Source: CAUZIZ01 sp965219005 | Lineage (GTDB): Bacteria > Acidobacteriota > UBA6911 > RPQK01 > JAJDTT01 | Reading direction: 5' to 3' | Assembly: GCA_965219005.1 (NCBI GenBank) | Contig: CBDCMS010000004.1 | Coordinates: forward strand, 3,472,001-3,536,000 | DNA: 64,000 nt | Part shown: piece after piece, positions 37,279-46,276 of the stretch | How positions within the stretch are numbered: the stretch's first letter is position 1 | Layout of the letters: each line of letters opens with the position of its first letter | The notes under the pieces: model-generated | What the model was told of the DNA's origin: nothing | The model's input: only the letters and a program-made list of their open reading frames with translations | Databases searched by the model: none | Made by a program: the position numbers and the translations under genes

Positions 37279-37349
37279 AATAACACCTTCGGTGTAAATC
37301 CTGTCAAAACAAACCGGTACGGGTTCGGAAAACCTGGGAAAGATCCCGA

Positions 37350-38639
37350 TTAAACCTTGGGCTCCCAACCCTTGGCATAGTCCCGAGACCAGTACTTCAT
37401 TGCCTCCGAATCGTTCTTGATGTGACCGTTGCTGGGGTCGCAGGTCAGGTTTCGCCCGACTCGATGGGCGATGTTCCCCAGGTGGCACATCAGAGTGGTC
37501 TTGTGGGCCTCTGCAATTTCCGTGTTCAGACTGAGAGGCTTGTCGTTGCGGATAGCAGCCAGGAAGTTCTGGGCGTGTGGAACGTCGCCGTAGGTGTCCG
37601 CGGGGGACTTCTTCACCACTTCCCCATCCTTGCCGAGGATCGTGTAAGAGCCCTTGGTACCCAGATCCAGCGCGCCCTTGTCTCCATAGAAAGTGATGAA
37701 ACCGGGGCTGTGACGATTGCAGCTCAATCCAGCCCAGGTTATCGAGCGCTTGCCTGGGAATTCGTAACAGACCGTGTGGGTATCGGGAGTTTCCTGGTCA
37801 TCGTCGAAGCAGTAGCGACCTCCGCTGGAAGTGACGCCGGTCGGGTAGTCGACTCCCATTCCCCAGCGGCACAGATCCAGCGTATGGACCCCGTTGTTTC
37901 CTAGCTCTCCATTGCCCCAGTGCCAGTGCCAGTGCCAGTTGTAGTGGATCAAATTGTCCTTGTAGGGAAACCGGGAAGCCGGGCCCTGCCACAGATCGTA
38001 ATCCAGATGGGACGGTACCGGAACCGGTTTGCCTCTACCCAGTGTGCCCCTGCCGCTGTTGTACCAGGTCCGCACCATGTAGACGCGTCCGATCACGCCT
38101 TCGTGAAGCTGCTGAATAGCCTCCTGGGTCCCAGGTGAGCTTCGCCGCTGAGTCCCCATCTGGACGGCACGATTGTACTTGCGAGCCGCCTGAACCATGA
38201 GCTCTCCCTCTCGGGGATTGTGGCTGCAGGGCTTCTCCACGTAGACGTGCTTGCCGGCGGAGCAGGCCAGAATGGTGCCGGGTGCATGCCAATGGTTAGG
38301 GCCCGCGTTGGCCAGGGCGTCGACAGATGGATCGTCCAGAATTCTCCTGAAGTCGGTCACCTTCTGAGGAGCCTTCCCCAGCTTTTCCTCCAACATCTTG
38401 GCGACCTTATCCAGGCGCTGGGAGTCCACATCACAGATGTATTTCAGGTGGACATTGGGCTGGCTGCCCAGGCTCATCGCAAGGGTCCTACCCCGGCTCA
38501 TTCCCATGATCCCGAGCACCACCCGGGTATTGGGAGAATCGTTCCTGGACGCGGTCCTGGCCGAGAGGGTCACGCTGGACGCAGCAGCACCCAGTGCCGC
38601 GCTACCCAGAAAACGTCGTCGATCCATCGATGTGGACAT
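37350..38639 (-). CDS. Exported Gfo/Idh/MocA-family oxidoreductase
   Basis: 429 residues; AAGGAGG precedes ATG 38639. A Tat signal (MDRRRFLGSAALGAA) indicates export in folded form with its NAD(P). The N-terminal Rossmann domain carries VVLGIMGMSRGRTLAMSLG, and the catalytic-type EKP is in YVEKPCSHN. The C-terminal half is the usual alpha/beta domain (HWHWHWGNGELGNNGVHTLDLC). Exported members are plentiful in Acidobacteria and Planctomycetes; the sugar-like substrate is unknown. The next gene on this strand upstream is an HpcH-type aldolase. Confidence 0.88.
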   Translation of the reverse strand: MSTSMDRRRFLGSAALGAAASSVTLSARTASRNDSPNTRVVLGIMGMSRGRTLAMSLGSQPNVHLKYICDVDSQRLDKVAKMLEEKLGKAPQKVTDFRRILDDPSVDALANAGPNHWHAPGTILACSAGKHVYVEKPCSHNPREGELMVQAARKYNRAVQMGTQRRSSPGTQEAIQQLHEGVIGRVYMVRTWYNSGRGTLGRGKPVPVPSHLDYDLWQGPASRFPYKDNLIHYNWHWHWHWGNGELGNNGVHTLDLCRWGMGVDYPTGVTSSGGRYCFDDDQETPDTHTVCYEFPGKRSITWAGLSCNRHSPGFITFYGDKGALDLGTKGSYTILGKDGEVVKKSPADTYGDVPHAQNFLAAIRNDKPLSLNTEIAEAHKTTLMCHLGNIAHRVGRNLTCDPSNGHIKNDSEAMKYWSRDYAKGWEPKV

Positions 38640-38753
38640 GTTCTTTCCTCCTTGTGAAAGTTATCCGCTCATTATCCTCTCTGCCGCACCACCAATCAAC
38701 CCAACCTACTGGTGTGCTATTGAACAACCAGGTAGATTCCAGAAAACCTAACT

Positions 38754-39515
38754 CTAACTCCCACCCCTGGACGATTCGCTGCGGTCCATGAAGTCCCTGG
38801 CCCCAGCCTCCAGCCAAGGAGCGGTGTTGGTGAGGAAGCAACGGACTCCGGCGGCTGAGTATCGGCTCACGTTCGCGTTATTGGCCAGAGTCCCGGCTAC
38901 GCGGCCGCGCTTCTGGATTCTCGCCAGGGTCTCATCGATTGTCCTCTGCACCTGAGGATCATCAAGCTGACCGATCAGTCCCATTGTTGCCGCCAGGTCG
39001 CTGGGAGCTACAAAAAAGACATCGATGTGGTCCACCTCCAGAATCTGGTCAAGGTTTTCAACCGCAATAATATCTTCGATCAGCACGATCAGGAGTGTCT
39101 GATCATTGGCCACCGAGAAGTAGTCCGCCACACCAATACCCTGACGACTGGTGAACAGGCCCCTCCTGCCCAGAGGTGCGAACTTGCCTCCTTCCACCAC
39201 GTTCTCAGCCTCTTCCCGAGTGTTGACATGGGGCACCACGATGCCCTGGGCACCGCGGTCCAGACTGCGGTAGATGAGCGACTGCTGATTGCTATTCACT
39301 CGCAGGACTGAGGTCATGCCCCATAAGTCACAGGCTCGAGTCAAATCGGGAATGTCCCCGAAATCCACGGATCCGTGCTCCGCTTCCAACCAGGCTCCGT
39401 CGAATCCAACCGGTCCGAACTGGTCAATCTCGTCTGGGCCTTCCAATCCCGAAATCAGATAGGCCGTTTCTCCCGCGGCCAGTTTCTGTTTCACTCTATT
39501 GGGTCGCATGTTCAC
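38754..39515 (-). CDS. HpcH/HpaI-family aldolase
   Basis: 253 residues from GTG 39515 with AAGGAG 6 nt upstream; ATG two codons later is possible. Class II pyruvate-type aldolase: FDGAWLEAEHG (metal/base region), LRVNSNQQSLIYRSLDRGAQGIVVPHV, GRRGLF, and metal ligands in IEDIIAVENLDQI and FFVAPSDLAATMG. It should cleave a hydroxy-oxo acid to pyruvate and an aldehyde. It precedes the exported oxidoreductase on the same strand by about 115 bp. Confidence 0.88.
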   Translation of the reverse strand: MNMRPNRVKQKLAAGETAYLISGLEGPDEIDQFGPVGFDGAWLEAEHGSVDFGDIPDLTRACDLWGMTSVLRVNSNQQSLIYRSLDRGAQGIVVPHVNTREEAENVVEGGKFAPLGRRGLFTSRQGIGVADYFSVANDQTLLIVLIEDIIAVENLDQILEVDHIDVFFVAPSDLAATMGLIGQLDDPQVQRTIDETLARIQKRGRVAGTLANNANVSRYSAAGVRCFLTNTAPWLEAGARDFMDRSESSRGGS

Positions 39516-39733
39516 GTTGATCTCCTTCTCGTAGACGAGTGTGTCTTACAAACCTGGGTCATCCACCTGGAGTATAGCGGCAGCGGGAAGTAGTGCAAAA
39601 CGTCTGCGGCGAAAAGGTCTTCTTCAGACCGCTCAACCTACCGTTCACTTCGATGGCCGATTGCTTCTCAAGCCCACTCGGGGCACAATTGGCCATCAAC
39701 GCAAACGACTGAGAGCCTTTAGGAGGGCGGATG

Positions 39734-40372
39734 ATGTCCAGAATGCTCCTCGTCCCGATTTTTATTCTATGGTGTGCAACTCTTTCCCTACCGTCGGCGG
39801 ACAAAAGTCTGATTCAGGCTGCGCAAGAGGGCGATGCCGAGACGGTTCAGGCCTTGCTGGAAAAAGGGGTCAAGGTCAATGACAAGGACAAGGACAAGGA
39901 GGGCATCACCGCCTTGATTGCCGCCTCCCAGGAAGGGCATATCGAGATCGTCCGGGCACTCCTGGCCAAGGGAGCGAAAACGAACCCCCAGGACAAGAAG
40001 GGTAGGACCGCGCTGCTGGAAGCCGCAGACAAGGGACATCTAGAGATCGTCCAGGCGATCCTGGAGAAAGGCACCCGTGTAAACGCCCAGGACAAGGAGG
40101 GCTGGAGTGCGCTGATCCGTGCCTGCGCATCCGGCAATGTCGAGCTGGTAGAGGCCCTCCTGGAAAAGGGTGCCCGAGTGAATTCGAAAAACAAGTTGGG
40201 AGGCACTGCTCTGATGTGGGCTGCAGCAACCGGAAATGCCCAGATCGTCCAAGCGCTGTTGGACAAAGGAGCCAAGGTCAGGGATACGGACAACACGGGA
40301 ATGACAGTCCTGATGTGGGCATCCGGCCACGATGAGGTGATCGAGATCCTCAAAGAGGCCGGGGCAAAATAG
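39734..40372 (+). CDS. Secreted ankyrin-repeat protein
   Basis: 212 residues from ATG 39734, 7 nt after AGGAGG (an ATG one codon earlier is too close). A signal peptide (MLLVPIFILWCATLSLPSA) is followed by about six ankyrin repeats of 33 residues: GDAETVQALLEKGVKVN, GHIEIVRALLAKGAKTN, GHLEIVQAILEKGTRVN, GNVELVEALLEKGARVN, GNAQIVQALLDKGAKV. A short Asp/Lys insert (DKDKDKEG) marks the first loop. It is probably a periplasmic protein-protein interaction scaffold; the partner is unknown. Confidence 0.88.
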   Translation: MSRMLLVPIFILWCATLSLPSADKSLIQAAQEGDAETVQALLEKGVKVNDKDKDKEGITALIAASQEGHIEIVRALLAKGAKTNPQDKKGRTALLEAADKGHLEIVQAILEKGTRVNAQDKEGWSALIRACASGNVELVEALLEKGARVNSKNKLGGTALMWAAATGNAQIVQALLDKGAKVRDTDNTGMTVLMWASGHDEVIEILKEAGAK

Positions 40373-40585
40373 CAGCGATCCTGGCAACCGCGCTGATCAT
40401 TTTCCAAACGGATTGGGGAGCCGCGGGTTGGGGAGCAGAGTTGCGGTCCAATCCGCTATGACGCTGGCTAGCTGCCCCAAGATCTCTTGGTCGGTCTTCC
40501 CCAACTTTCGTGGCACATGGAAGGAGTGGTCCGCGGACTCCAGTCTCGAAAGGTCCATAATGCCATGTCCTATGGATAACTCAAG

Positions 40586-41695
40586 TTGAGAAACAACCCG
40601 GTACGCATCGCGATCATTGGGGCAGGAGCAGTCAGCGATTATCATCACGTGCCTGGAATTGAGCTGGACCCCAGAGCTCAGGTGGTGGCTGTGTGCGACA
40701 AGGATGCCCAGCTCGTCGCCAAACGCCAGGACCAGTGGGCAGTGGCAAAGGGTACCCCCGAGATTGCCAAGATCGTCGAGGATCCCGAGATTGACGCCGT
40801 CATCATCGCCACCCCCAACTTCACCCACGGATCGATTGCAGTCGAGGCTGCCCAGGCGGGGAAGCACATCCTGTGCGAGAAACCGTTGGGGATCGATGCG
40901 GCTGAAGCCGAGAAAATGTACCTGGCGGCCGATCGCGCCGGCGTAGTCCACATGACTGCCTTCACCTACCGCTTTGCACCAGCGATGCGCTATTTGAAGC
41001 ATCTGCTCAGAAGCGGAGCCCTGGGCGAACCCCGCCACTTTCGCAGCCAGCGCTTTCTCGATCTCCCCGAGACTGACTGGGGATGGCGCCAGTACAAGGC
41101 CTCGGCAGGGGCGGGAGATCTCTATGATATGACGATCCACAGGTTGGACCTGGGAATGGACCTGTTGGGCCCACTGCATTGGATCTGTGGTGCCGTAGCC
41201 CGATTCGCCGAGCGCGACCAGACCGCCGAGGGAAAGCCTTGTCCTCCCTCTGAGGTAGACGACTGGTCTAGCATGATCGGTGAATTCAGGGCAGGCGCTG
41301 TCGGTGTCTGGGAGGGCACCACCCTGGCGAAAGGATACGCGCGTCAGGGCTTTCACCATGAATGGGCGGAGGTGAACGGATCCGAGGGTTCAGCGGTGTA
41401 TCAGCTCCACACACCCAACACCATCCTACTGGGCAGGACCGGCAGCGATTTGGCAGCGATCGATGTACCGGAAGATTACCTGAAACCCGCAGAGAGCCCA
41501 CGCGACCCCTTTGCCGGAGAACCGGCGACCGTTTTCCGCTACGACATCGTCTGGGAGTTCGTTTCCGCGATCCTGGAGCAAAGACAGGCCGTCCCCAGCT
41601 TCCAGCTTGGGTTGAGAGCTCAGTTGGTAGCAGATGCCGTCATGACCAGCCAGGCAGAGCGCCGCTGGATCGAACTTCCCAACCTGACGCAATAG
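40586..41695 (+). CDS. Gfo/Idh/MocA-family oxidoreductase, cytosolic
   Basis: 369 residues from TTG 40586; no better start is seen and the family N-terminus begins here (VRIAIIGAGAVSDYH). The Rossmann domain has DAVIIATPNFTHG and the catalytic EKP in ILCEKPLG, with AFTYRFAPAMRYL starting the second domain. No signal peptide, unlike the homologue at 37350. Expected to oxidise a sugar or cyclitol with NAD(P). It stands alone between the ankyrin gene and a repeat-rich gap. Confidence 0.88.
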   Translation: MRNNPVRIAIIGAGAVSDYHHVPGIELDPRAQVVAVCDKDAQLVAKRQDQWAVAKGTPEIAKIVEDPEIDAVIIATPNFTHGSIAVEAAQAGKHILCEKPLGIDAAEAEKMYLAADRAGVVHMTAFTYRFAPAMRYLKHLLRSGALGEPRHFRSQRFLDLPETDWGWRQYKASAGAGDLYDMTIHRLDLGMDLLGPLHWICGAVARFAERDQTAEGKPCPPSEVDDWSSMIGEFRAGAVGVWEGTTLAKGYARQGFHHEWAEVNGSEGSAVYQLHTPNTILLGRTGSDLAAIDVPEDYLKPAESPRDPFAGEPATVFRYDIVWEFVSAILEQRQAVPSFQLGLRAQLVADAVMTSQAERRWIELPNLTQ

Positions 41696-41701
41696 AGATC
41701 C

Positions 41702-41971
41702 GGATGAGCGGAATCCAGATGGGAATCCGGATCACAAGAATCCGGATAGGAATCCGGACGACTTGACAAGGCGACCCCAAGGCACTAAACAAGAAGTCAT
41801 TCGGCCCGCGTTTGTGAGAGATTCTTCAGAGGAACGCAAAGGAATACGCAAACTAACCAGAGGAAATCACTGGGCTCAAACTGATCGCAGGGAAGGGAGT
41901 GGACCTGCGCCCGTTGTGGGGGCCTCCCGCCGAATGTTGGCGGGTTGACAGTTGGCGGGTTGACAGTTGGG
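41702..41971 (+). repeat. Two short direct-repeat runs (GGAATCCGGAT and TTGGCGGGTTGACAG)
   Basis: At 41702-41762, GAATCC(G/A)GAT recurs five times at 12-15 bp spacing. At 41938-41971, GTTGGCGGGTTGACA recurs with a 14-bp period (twice 7). The rest of this roughly 300-bp gap has no gene. Confidence 0.65.
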
Positions 41972-42005
41972 TGGATCTGCAAGGCAGTCTGAGGAGGGCA
42001 AACTT

Positions 42006-42779
42006 TTGGCAAATGTAAACACCAAAGTCGCAGGCGATTCTGGCGGGTTCAAGCATGTCCGTATCCCAAACGATCTGTTCGATCGGATCAAAGCAGGTGA
42101 GATCGATGGCTACACAGTTGTGGTCAAGCTCGGTGGAACTCCTTGGCAGTCGGCAGAGCTGTTCTCTGGGAAGAAGCTAGCCACCTACACCCAGACGAAG
42201 GCACTCCTGGGAGAGAAGGTGGAGGAACCCGAGGCAAAAGCCGAGAAGCCTCCGAAGAAGAAAAAGAAAGAGAAGAAGACGAAAAAGGCCAAGAAGAAAG
42301 AATCGAAATCAGTGGCTGCCGAAGAGAAGCAGGAGGAAGACGGCATGGCAGACGAAACGGTGTTGTGGTCGGTGCTCACGAACGAAATCTACAGCGACGG
42401 CACAATCAAGGTCCGGCGCATGAGCGGGCACGAGTTCAAGGAAGTCCCTGAGATCAAAAAGCCCTCCACGAGAGACGGAAGCTGGGAGCGAAAGTTCGCC
42501 TTCGATTACAATCAAGAGGCGCCTGGACATCCCGACGCATTGATTGGCCTGCCGGGCGCAGGTCAGAGCCCTGGTTACGACAGCGAACATGGTGAAAACT
42601 GGGAGCTTCCTTCGGGTTGGGTTCTCAACCGGGGATCCAGCAGCGGAAGGATGTACCTCTCGGGCTACGACCTGCAGGGAGTGATCATCTTCATGGAGTT
42701 TCCCCAGATCCCTTCTGGAGATCCCAACAACACCTACACCAAAGGCGACCCGTCTCGCCTACGTGCTGCCTCGAGGTAG
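42006..42779 (+). CDS. Unknown protein with Lys-rich linker
   Basis: 257 residues from TTG 42006, placed 8 nt after GGAGG; a TTG 13 codons earlier has no such site. Three parts are visible: an N-terminal domain (residues about 1-70; VRIPNDLFDRIKAG ... TPWQSAELFSGKKL), a highly charged linker (about 75-120) rich in Lys and Glu, and a C-terminal domain with Trp, Tyr and Gly (GSWERKFAFDYNQEA, LPSGWVLNRGSSSG, MYLSGYDLQGVIIFMEF). I do not recognise a family. There is no signal peptide. The linker could bind nucleic acid, but this is a guess. Confidence 0.55.
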   Translation: MANVNTKVAGDSGGFKHVRIPNDLFDRIKAGEIDGYTVVVKLGGTPWQSAELFSGKKLATYTQTKALLGEKVEEPEAKAEKPPKKKKKEKKTKKAKKKESKSVAAEEKQEEDGMADETVLWSVLTNEIYSDGTIKVRRMSGHEFKEVPEIKKPSTRDGSWERKFAFDYNQEAPGHPDALIGLPGAGQSPGYDSEHGENWELPSGWVLNRGSSSGRMYLSGYDLQGVIIFMEFPQIPSGDPNNTYTKGDPSRLRAASR

Positions 42780-42866
42780 GAGTCTACAGAGCGCAGAAAA
42801 CCGGAGGCTTCTTCCGCTCTGAAAATGGCTTTTGGTCGTAGCGAGCGACCTCATACCGCCGAGTAG

Positions 42867-43559
42867 GGCTGAACGGCCGTTGGGCGTGTCTGGGACAAGA
42901 GGCCGCTTCAGCGGTCTGGCGCGAAGCGCGATAGCCCCGGCGTTTACGCCGGGGTTTGGTCGGCAATCCATCCCTCTTGAGGTCCCTTCAGGGGCCTTCT
43001 CGAACAGAGGCTTTAGCCGGATTATGATCTAGAGCCGACAGACCAGACGCGTTCCGGCCGATCGATGGTTCGACCCCGGCGATGGTGCTCCTGCTGGCGG
43101 CGGATGTAATCCACGACAAACGGTAGATCTCTTCGACTGAAGGATACGACGCCGAATCCTCCCTGCCAGGCGAACGGGATTCGTGAATCTGTCCTTCGAC
43201 GGGTCCTCGCAGGATCGCGCAGTGGGACTTGGTGTGCCAGGTCAGGTGGAGATAGATCTCAGAGAAGACTTGCGACGCCATCAGAGCTGTCCTGACGGGA
43301 CCGACACCGGTGTCTGCAGTCCCAAACACTAGAACGAACAGCGCAATGAATCTCCGAAATCCATGCCAACCGGACTCACATTTTCGCGATGGAAAACAGG
43401 GACATCGGGCTAAAGCCCTTGGTCGAGAAGGCCCTTGAAAGGGCCTCTGGTAGTCCCATTCAGGCGCCAACCCCGGCGTAAACGCCGGGGCTATTGCGCT
43501 TCGCGCCAGACCGCTGAAGCGGCCTCTTGTCCCAGACACGCCCGACGGCCGTTCAGATT
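42867..43559. repeat. REP-type inverted repeats flanking a RAYT relic
   Basis: Left arm 42867-43021 and right arm 43408-43559 are inverted and near-identical over their outer 90 bp or so. Each holds nested hairpins: GCCCCGGCG-TTTA-CGCCGGGG, CCGCTT-CAGCGG and the end AGGGCCTTCTCGA. They enclose the RAYT remnant, the layout known as a REPtron. Confidence 0.85.
43022..43281 (-). pseudogene. REP-associated tyrosine transposase (RAYT) remnant
   Basis: From ATG 43281 the frame gives the family start (MASQVFSEIYLHLTWHTKSH, then GPVEGQIHE). It then shifts frame into the family C-terminus (WQGGFGVVSFSRRDLPFVV, then YIRRQQEHHRRGRTIDR). The central part with the HUH metal motif is missing: about 85 codons remain of a usual 140-200. 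It is therefore dead, but its flanking REP arms survive. Confidence 0.8.
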
Positions 43560-43607
43560 TTCTCTGGCATGTCGAGTAAACTAGACTAAGACAAGCCATC
43601 GCAATCT

Positions 43608-44000
43608 AAGTCGAGATCGAAGTCGCTATCGGTCTCGGTATCGACATCGAACTGCCTGGGCTTTGTTTAGTTATAGCTAATAGTCAGGACACGGGACGCC
43701 TTAAATGTCCGCTCTTAGGGTGCTCTGCCGCTACCCCTTGTTTCCTACGATAGAGATAGACGATGCGTTCCATGGATTCTCCTTCCTGGGGCGCAGAGTA
43801 TGGGAGATCGGACCTTGGTTTTCAACCTTCTACGCCTGATAGCGACCTGAGTTGAGGATCTACATGTCAATCACCTCGTAGACTCAGGGGCGATCGAGCC
43901 CGTTTGACCGATTAGGTAAGGATTGATACATTCCGATTTTCACCTCTGCTATTCACAAACAAGCCCACAGAGGCGGGGACATCCCTTCTAGAGGGCACGT
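43608..44000. other. Hexamer TCG run and promoter-bearing gap before the Rieske gene
   Basis: At 43608-43649 seven hexamers of the form NNNTCG follow one another (AAGTCG, AGATCG, AAGTCG, CTATCG, GTCTCG, GTATCG, ACATCG). The remaining 350 bp to 44000 shows no gene. It must hold the promoter of the dioxygenase gene, but I see no consensus hexamers. Confidence 0.6.
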
Positions 44001-45278
44001 GTGCTGATGGTTGACGCCACGAAGAATCGCAGCCGCCCCGTGGAGAAGTCGGGGTTGACCCGCAGACCCGGCTTTGCCCTGGAACGCGAGTTCTACTGCT
44101 CCCCTGAGATCTTCGAACAAGATATCGAGCGAATCTACCTGCGCCACTGGTTGTTTGCCGGACATGTGAGCCGTATACCGCACAGCGGCGACTTTTTCCT
44201 GTACTGCCTGGCGGACGAGTCGGTAATCATCGTTCGTGAGCAGGAAGAGATCCACGCCCTGCAGAATGTGTGCCGGCACCGGGGCTCGCGGATCTGCCGC
44301 GAAGCCGAGGGGACCGCAAAGAGGTTTATGTGTCCCTATCACAGCTGGACCTATGGGCTGGACGGCTCGCTGTTGTCGGCCCGACACATGGAGGACGGCT
44401 TCTGCAAGGAGAACTATTCCCTGCACCGTTGCCAGGTACGAGTGGTCGAGGGACTCATCTTCGTCTGCCTATCTCACGACCCTCCACCTTTCGATGAAGT
44501 TGCCCGCGATATCGAAAGCCTGTATCGACCTCACAGCTGGGAGAAGGCCCAGATCTGCACCCGGGTGCAGCATCTGATCCCGGCTAACTGGAAACTCGTA
44601 GCGGAGAACTTCTACGAGTGCTATCACTGCGCACCCACTCACCCGGAACTCACGGCAGTGATGTCCTATGTCTCTGCCGATGAATCACAGCGACTCGCCG
44701 ACGAGCTGGCGCACTACACGGAAGAGTGGAAGAAGCAGACCTGCCGACTAGGCTACCCGATTGATTCGGTGAGACGTCCCTCCGGTCTGCAGCAACACGG
44801 GGGCCGCATCCCCATTCGCCGGGGGTTCCTCACCCAGAGCCGTCGGGGACAACCGGTGGCACCGTTGATGGGTTCCTATACCGAGTATGACGGTGGGGTT
44901 ACAAGCCTCATGTTCTTTCCAATCCATTGGTTCACCGCTTGCAACGATTACGGAATGTTGACCCGCTTCACGCCTCTGTCCCCTCAGGAGACCGAGGTAG
45001 AGCTCACCTGGCTGGTCCATCCGGACGCGGTCGAGGGGACCGACTATGAAGTCGAGGAGGTGACTTGGCTTTGGCAGAAAACTGTGGAGGAAGACCTGGA
45101 CATCTGTGCCAACAACCAAGCCGGTATCAACAGTCGTTACTATCAGCCCGGACCCTACAGCAAGATGGAAGGTACAGCTGACAAGTTCATGGAGTGGTAC
45201 GTGAGGGAACTCGACACCGATCGGTGCACTCCAGACCTCCCCCATTCATCCGAGCCTCATTCATTCGAGGCGAAGTAG
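44001..45278 (+). CDS. Rieske-type aromatic-ring-hydroxylating oxygenase, large subunit
   Basis: 425 residues from GTG 44001 with GAGGG upstream; ATG two codons later is possible. The Rieske 2Fe-2S site is CRHRGS ... CPYHSW (residues about 90-115). The catalytic mononuclear iron site is in AENFYECYHCAPTHPEL (two His). The C-terminal domain is typical, with an acidic residue near EDLDICANNQAGI. No small subunit, ferredoxin or reductase is adjacent, as in glycine-betaine or dicamba-type monooxygenases. Demethylation of a quaternary amine is possible but not shown. It overlaps the convergent amidohydrolase by 18 bp. Confidence 0.85.
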   Translation: MLMVDATKNRSRPVEKSGLTRRPGFALEREFYCSPEIFEQDIERIYLRHWLFAGHVSRIPHSGDFFLYCLADESVIIVREQEEIHALQNVCRHRGSRICREAEGTAKRFMCPYHSWTYGLDGSLLSARHMEDGFCKENYSLHRCQVRVVEGLIFVCLSHDPPPFDEVARDIESLYRPHSWEKAQICTRVQHLIPANWKLVAENFYECYHCAPTHPELTAVMSYVSADESQRLADELAHYTEEWKKQTCRLGYPIDSVRRPSGLQQHGGRIPIRRGFLTQSRRGQPVAPLMGSYTEYDGGVTSLMFFPIHWFTACNDYGMLTRFTPLSPQETEVELTWLVHPDAVEGTDYEVEEVTWLWQKTVEEDLDICANNQAGINSRYYQPGPYSKMEGTADKFMEWYVRELDTDRCTPDLPHSSEPHSFEAK

Positions 45279-46253
45279 CTTCCTGGCGTTGGTCCAGAAC
45301 ACATCCTCGACCTGAGAATCCGAAAGTCCGAGATTCCGCAGGGCCACCTTCAATACCCGCAAGGACTCGAGACCCATGAAGAGCGGTGTGACCTCGCGGT
45401 AGGAGACCTTGCTCCAATCTAGAGTGTCCTCATAGAGCCACAGGTGGTTGTCGCCGACGGCGACGCAGCGTCCTCGTAGATGGCTGATAGGGTAATCGGA
45501 ACCCCACATCAATCGCTCGTGACCGAAGGTCCGGACTATGGGCTCCAGGGCTCCATTTCCGGTGATGGCCGACATATCGAACCACACGTTGGGCAGCCCC
45601 TTCAGGGTATGGATTCCCTCGGCGGTGTGGTGGGGATTGAAGGCCGTCCCCGCATGCGCCAGGATCAGGCGCATGCCCGGGTAGTTCTCACAGTAGCAAC
45701 GAATCTTCTCCTGATTCGCAGGGTCCGCGAGAGCACGACTCTTGACCATGTGAAGCAGGACGACCAACTCTTCCTCGTGTGCGATTCGGACGTGCTCCTC
45801 GGCTAGAAACTGCTCAATCTCAGCCTCCCAGGTCTCAACACCCGGGGCGAAGTGCTGATACACCTTCAGGCCCACCATGGAAAGACGGCGCACTTCCTGT
45901 CGCACCTCTTCAGGATCCATATGAGGAGACACGATCAGAAGAGATCGAGAATCCGGGTCTTTGGCAACCTGTTCGGCGACGTACTCATTGGAGACACGGT
46001 AGGTCTCAGGATGCAGTCCTCCCCCGAAGAAGAGGGCGTGAGTCTCCCGTCCCGGAGTGATCCACTGGATTTCCTCCTGGTATCGCTCAAGGGGCAGCTT
46101 CTCAGGCCCCCCCTGCAAGATCGTGGGCTTCTTCCACTGCCACAACTCGTAGAGATGCGCATGAACGTCGAAGATCCGGTCAGGCACAAAGCTCTCCAGC
46201 TCCCGTTCGAAGAATTCCCGATCCGGATCCGTAAGTTCCCAGGTCAACTTCAT
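45261..46253 (-). CDS. Amidohydrolase-2 family protein
   Basis: 330 residues; GGAGAGAAG precedes ATG 46253. The TIM-barrel metal site starts with FDVHAHLYE (HxH). Further metal-related pieces are GLKVYQHFAPG, VLLHMVKSR, LILAHAGTAFNPHH, and the closing Asp in LMWGSDYPISHL. It is a complete member of the ACMSD-type hydrolase/decarboxylase group. Next to the Rieske gene and a Kelch protein, it may take part in catabolism of a small aromatic or sugar-derived acid. Confidence 0.85.
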   Translation of the reverse strand: MKLTWELTDPDREFFERELESFVPDRIFDVHAHLYELWQWKKPTILQGGPEKLPLERYQEEIQWITPGRETHALFFGGGLHPETYRVSNEYVAEQVAKDPDSRSLLIVSPHMDPEEVRQEVRRLSMVGLKVYQHFAPGVETWEAEIEQFLAEEHVRIAHEEELVVLLHMVKSRALADPANQEKIRCYCENYPGMRLILAHAGTAFNPHHTAEGIHTLKGLPNVWFDMSAITGNGALEPIVRTFGHERLMWGSDYPISHLRGRCVAVGDNHLWLYEDTLDWSKVSYREVTPLFMGLESLRVLKVALRNLGLSDSQVEDVFWTNARKLLRLE

Positions 46254-46276
46254 GGTCTTCTCTCCAATCGTACGTG

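Noticed and set aside
40397..41359. 320-codon open frame on the minus strand
   Set aside because: Antisense shadow of the Gfo/Idh/MocA gene; its own translation has no recognisable features.
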